Positions 62,301-64,000 of a stretch of DNA of 64,000 nt are shown piece after piece. Location: assembly GCF_014636865.1 (NCBI RefSeq), contig NZ_BMER01000004.1, positions 310,001 through 374,000 of the forward strand, written 5' to 3'. Made by a program: the position numbers and the translations under genes. The notes under the pieces are model-generated. The model had not been told where the DNA came from and did not search any database. It saw only the letters and a program-made list of their open reading frames with translations. Every line of letters starts with the position of its first letter. The first letter of the stretch is position 1. Source of the stretch: Parapedobacter pyrenivorans. Lineage in GTDB: Bacteria > Bacteroidota > Bacteroidia > Sphingobacteriales > Sphingobacteriaceae.

Positions 62301-62941
62301 AAAAAACCGAAAAGCTGCGCAGGCAGTTGGATGACTATGGCAGCATCAACCCCATGGCCATGGAGGCGTACCAAGAGATGAACGAACGATATACCTTCAT
62401 TATCAAGGAAAAGCAAGACCTACTGGATGCGAAAAATTCACTCTTGGAGACCATTCAGGAAATCGATGATACCGCCCGCGAAAAGTTCATGGATGCATTC
62501 ATCCGCGTCCGGGAAAACTTCATCACCGTATTCCGATCATTGTTCAATGAGGAGGATAACTGTGATCTTATCCTGAGCGATCCACACAATCCGCTGGAAT
62601 CCGATATCGACATCGTGGCTCGCCCGAAGGGCAAACGGCCACTATCCATCAACCAGCTTTCGGGTGGCGAAAAAACGCTGACGTCTACCGCTCTCCTTTT
62701 CGCACTTTACTTGCTAAAACCCGCTCCTTTTTGCATTTTTGATGAGGTCGATGCTCCATTGGATGACACGAATATCGATAAATTCAACAACATCATCCGG
62801 AAGTTTTCTGACCAATCACAGTTCATCATTGTGTCACACAATAAACGTACAATTGCCAGTACAGATATCATCTATGGCGTAACCATGATAGAGCAGGGTG
62901 TCTCGCGGGTGGTAGCCGTGGATATGCGCGAAGTGGCTTAA
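59387..62941 (+). CDS. smc: Chromosome segregation ATPase SMC
   Basis: 1184 residues, the normal length of bacterial SMC. N-terminal ATPase half with Walker A VGPNGCGKSN, long coiled coil (about 170-500), hinge domain (about 510-670) with FPESIRFLRKSAGWKKQYPL near its start, second coiled coil (about 670-1010), and the C-terminal half with signature LSGGEKTLTSTALLFALY and Walker B FCIFDEVDAPLDD. Condenses and organises DNA together with ScpAB, which are not in the window. Confidence 0.97.
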   Translation: MQLTKLEIKGFKSFGDKITIHFNEGVTAIVGPNGCGKSNVVDAIRWVLGEQSTRMLRSEKMENIIFNGTKSRKAANLAEVSLSFDNTKNILPTEFSQVTITRKLYRSGESEYRLNDVKCRLKDITDLFLDTGIGSDSYSIIELKMIDEIINNKENSRRNLFEEASGISKYKVRKKQTLNKLKDTESDLARVDDLLFEIEKNLKTLENQAKKAERYYSLKAHYKTLSLALAKYRITHFSESLAALDALELVQRTEQTRISTEVAKLEALLQQLKQESLAKEKNLAIQQRAANEHVAKIRAYESDKKVKNERLKNLQDKDARLSNELAQDRQQLNHVLYNIKRLHEEHLEEQSKLDQIAAALELQRTAVDELRGQQQTAKNSVDIAARQHGDLQDEIYKLEKEIAVLRIQYDALEQESLRNVSDAESKASELDQFNTLVAQLEDQTESLTQAYELAVETETVLQQQLEDTETSIQSLRDGLARDNRQLDAKQNEYNLTKSLVDNLEGFPESIRFLRKSAGWKKQYPLFSDILFCREDFRIAIENYLEPYMNHYVVQRQEEAVQAIRLLSDAARGRANFFVLDAIGKLPEAVGTLSVDGRVIPALDIISVEEQYRPLCRILLHNVFLLHADDERELENALPLDGTVLLHKSGKFSKNRLGLSGGSVGLFEGKRIGRAKNLENLSKEIKTLGQLIATQQDALDQAMRKAADLKSSSKKTDMEELGRQLNRVSNELVSVKTKQEQYQVFIANSRNRKQDIEQKMASIATTLHEADPSLETLKKERENQYAALQDMQRGYQDLSEMLTDKSSAFNQENIRFHQQQNKVSGINKDLEYRESLQDTYESRIAKNTSEFEQVQADIKDILQHVDDSDDDLVTMYNQKEAYEKGLQEVEEDYYAARGKINEIEEQITRLRRQKEQVDFLFDELRDKKTNLKLDLNALKERLSVEFSIDINELIDANPTVQSEPQDDEDTLRQKTEKLRRQLDDYGSINPMAMEAYQEMNERYTFIIKEKQDLLDAKNSLLETIQEIDDTAREKFMDAFIRVRENFITVFRSLFNEEDNCDLILSDPHNPLESDIDIVARPKGKRPLSINQLSGGEKTLTSTALLFALYLLKPAPFCIFDEVDAPLDDTNIDKFNNIIRKFSDQSQFIIVSHNKRTIASTDIIYGVTMIEQGVSRVVAVDMREVA

Positions 62942-62960
62942 TATGCCGCGCCTGCCAATT

Positions 62961-63923
62961 TTAATTGTATCTGTTGCTGTAATCCACTGGTGATAAACCC
63001 GCAATCCGCTTGAATATATCCCTGAATGCCTTAGGATCGGTATATCCGACATCATACATCACTTCGGAGACGGTTTTGCGACCCGTTTCCAATTGTTTCT
63101 TGGCAGCTTCGATCTTTACCCGCTGAATGTATTCTACGACCGTATTGGCCGTGACTTTCTTAAACCTACGTTCAAACGTGCGGCGGCCGACGCCGAATTT
63201 ATCGGCTATTGCATCAACAGTAAGGCGGTTAGCATAGTTTTTTTCGATATAGTCCTGCACGGCTAACATCAGCGTATCGCCATGGTCTTTTTGTCCTTTA
63301 AATACACTGAATGGTAGCTGGCTATTTTTTTCGATATCCAATAGGAAGAACTTAGAGGCGATGATGGCCATCTCCCGGGTGGTATATTTTTCCACGAGAT
63401 ACAGCAGTAGGTTCCAATAAGTGCTTGCGCCGCCACTTGAATAAAGTCCTTTCTGATGGGTGATTACCCGATCGTCTGCAAGTTGAACTTCAGGAAAACG
63501 TGCCCGGAATTCATTGGCAAAGAGCCAGTGGGTAGAACAAGACTTTCCGTCAAGCAATCCTGTCGAGGCCAGTAAGAATGCGCCGATACACAAGCTGGCT
63601 ACTTCGGCCCCTTTCCGGTATTGTTCGACTATCCATGGATAAAATGCAGCATTGCGACTGATAGCGGCATCAATATCCCCGCTAATGGCTGGAATTATAA
63701 TCAAATCTGCTTTATCGACATCCTTCAAAAGGAAATCGGTATGGATGGATACCAATCCGTCATTCAGCTCGACTTCTCGGGCAAGTCCGACAGTCTTTAC
63801 ATCAAAAAAAGGTCGGTGGCCAGAACTTTTAAAAAAATCATTGACCGCCGTAAACATGTATCGCGGATCTACAACAGCAGCAGGTACAGCCATCTCGGGG
63901 ACCAGAATTGTTACTTTCTTCAT
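62961..63923 (-). CDS. GlxA-like AraC-family regulator with DJ-1/PfpI domain
   Basis: 320 residues. The N-terminal part (1-180) has the DJ-1/PfpI-like fold with the Cys elbow ASLCIGAFLLAS, used for ligand binding rather than catalysis in this group. The C-terminal 100 residues are an AraC-type double helix-turn-helix (VDAIADKFGVGRRTFERRF and the closing GYTDPKAFRDIFKR). Regulated genes are unknown. The ATG at 63923 is preferred to a TTG six codons upstream, since the promoter -7 element overlaps that alternative. Confidence 0.92.
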   Translation of the reverse strand: MKKVTILVPEMAVPAAVVDPRYMFTAVNDFFKSSGHRPFFDVKTVGLAREVELNDGLVSIHTDFLLKDVDKADLIIIPAISGDIDAAISRNAAFYPWIVEQYRKGAEVASLCIGAFLLASTGLLDGKSCSTHWLFANEFRARFPEVQLADDRVITHQKGLYSSGGASTYWNLLLYLVEKYTTREMAIIASKFFLLDIEKNSQLPFSVFKGQKDHGDTLMLAVQDYIEKNYANRLTVDAIADKFGVGRRTFERRFKKVTANTVVEYIQRVKIEAAKKQLETGRKTVSEVMYDVGYTDPKAFRDIFKRIAGLSPVDYSNRYN

Positions 63924-63927
63924 ATCA

Positions 63928-63958
63928 CAAAGGTAGCTCAAACAATTGTCGCAATCAA
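63928..63958 (-). promoter_or_regulatory. Promoter of the GlxA-like regulator
   Basis: On the minus strand TTG (63958-63956), 20 bases, then TACCTTTG (63935-63928), ending 4 bases before the ATG. Near-perfect Bacteroidota -33/-7 promoter with no room for a leader. Confidence 0.7.
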
Positions 63959-64000
63959 CCCGTCACTTTGTCGTTTTTACACACGTCGCTTCCTTGAATT

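Noticed and set aside
1-64000. CRISPR arrays, insertion sequences, tRNA or rRNA genes
   Set aside because: No regularly spaced repeats, transposase-like frames, or tRNA/rRNA-like sequences were seen on reading both strands.

Overview
The window reads as a chromosomal segment of a member of the Bacteroidota, most likely a Sphingobacteriaceae-like genus. This rests on gene content (type V pilus operon, DUF3575, DUF6660, a TPR/PD40/OmpA protein, a sulfite reductase with a HEPN-like tail, a CusA-TolC fusion) and on many TAnnTTTG -7 promoter elements with few Shine-Dalgarno sites. The genus is an inference. Coding density is high. I see no rRNA, tRNA, insertion sequence, CRISPR array or prophage.

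Layout, left to right. 1-4.4 kb: serine (serC 3' part, serA) and lysine (aspartokinase, lysA) biosynthesis. 4.4-7.1 kb, minus strand: a four-gene block of an unknown soluble protein, an unknown seven-helix membrane protein, a short histidine kinase and a NarL-type regulator. 7.2-10.1 kb: rnhA, a sirtuin without its zinc cysteines, a small conserved protein and gdhA. 10.3-17 kb, minus strand: a full assimilatory sulfate reduction operon (siroheme sulfite reductase, SUMT, Met8-like siroheme enzyme, APS reductase, CysD, CysN) behind a leader that ends in a terminator-like hairpin. 17.1-20.7 kb: pstSCAB. 20.7-26 kb, minus strand: a type V pilus operon (DUF3575, Mfa1/FimA-like pilin, FimB/Mfa2-like anchor, C11 cysteine peptidase, degenerate receiver protein). 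26.4-34.2 kb: an XRE-like regulator, recQ, manC, an enoyl-CoA hydratase, a PorE-like OmpA protein and an SMP-30 protein.

34.2-41.4 kb, minus strand: PfpI protease-like protein, then the ligase-associated DNA damage response cluster (exonuclease, ligase, a HEAT-repeat protein, DEXH helicase, PdeM). 41.4-50.4 kb: thioesterase, Hsp20, folB, glutaryl-CoA dehydrogenase, a DUF1080 protein, asnB, purN, purH and a DUF72 protein. 50.4-56.6 kb, minus strand: a heavy-metal efflux operon (DUF6660, RND pump fused to a TolC-like channel, His-rich adaptor). 56.6-64 kb: an RluA-type pseudouridine synthase, an ABC exporter, smc and a GlxA-like AraC regulator.

The strongest leads for undescribed biology are the four-gene sensory block, the HEAT protein inside the repair operon, the pilus operon that carries its own cysteine peptidase with a candidate Arg cleavage site in the pilin, and the leader of the sulfur operon. 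Several promoters lie so close to the start codon that the mRNAs should be leaderless.
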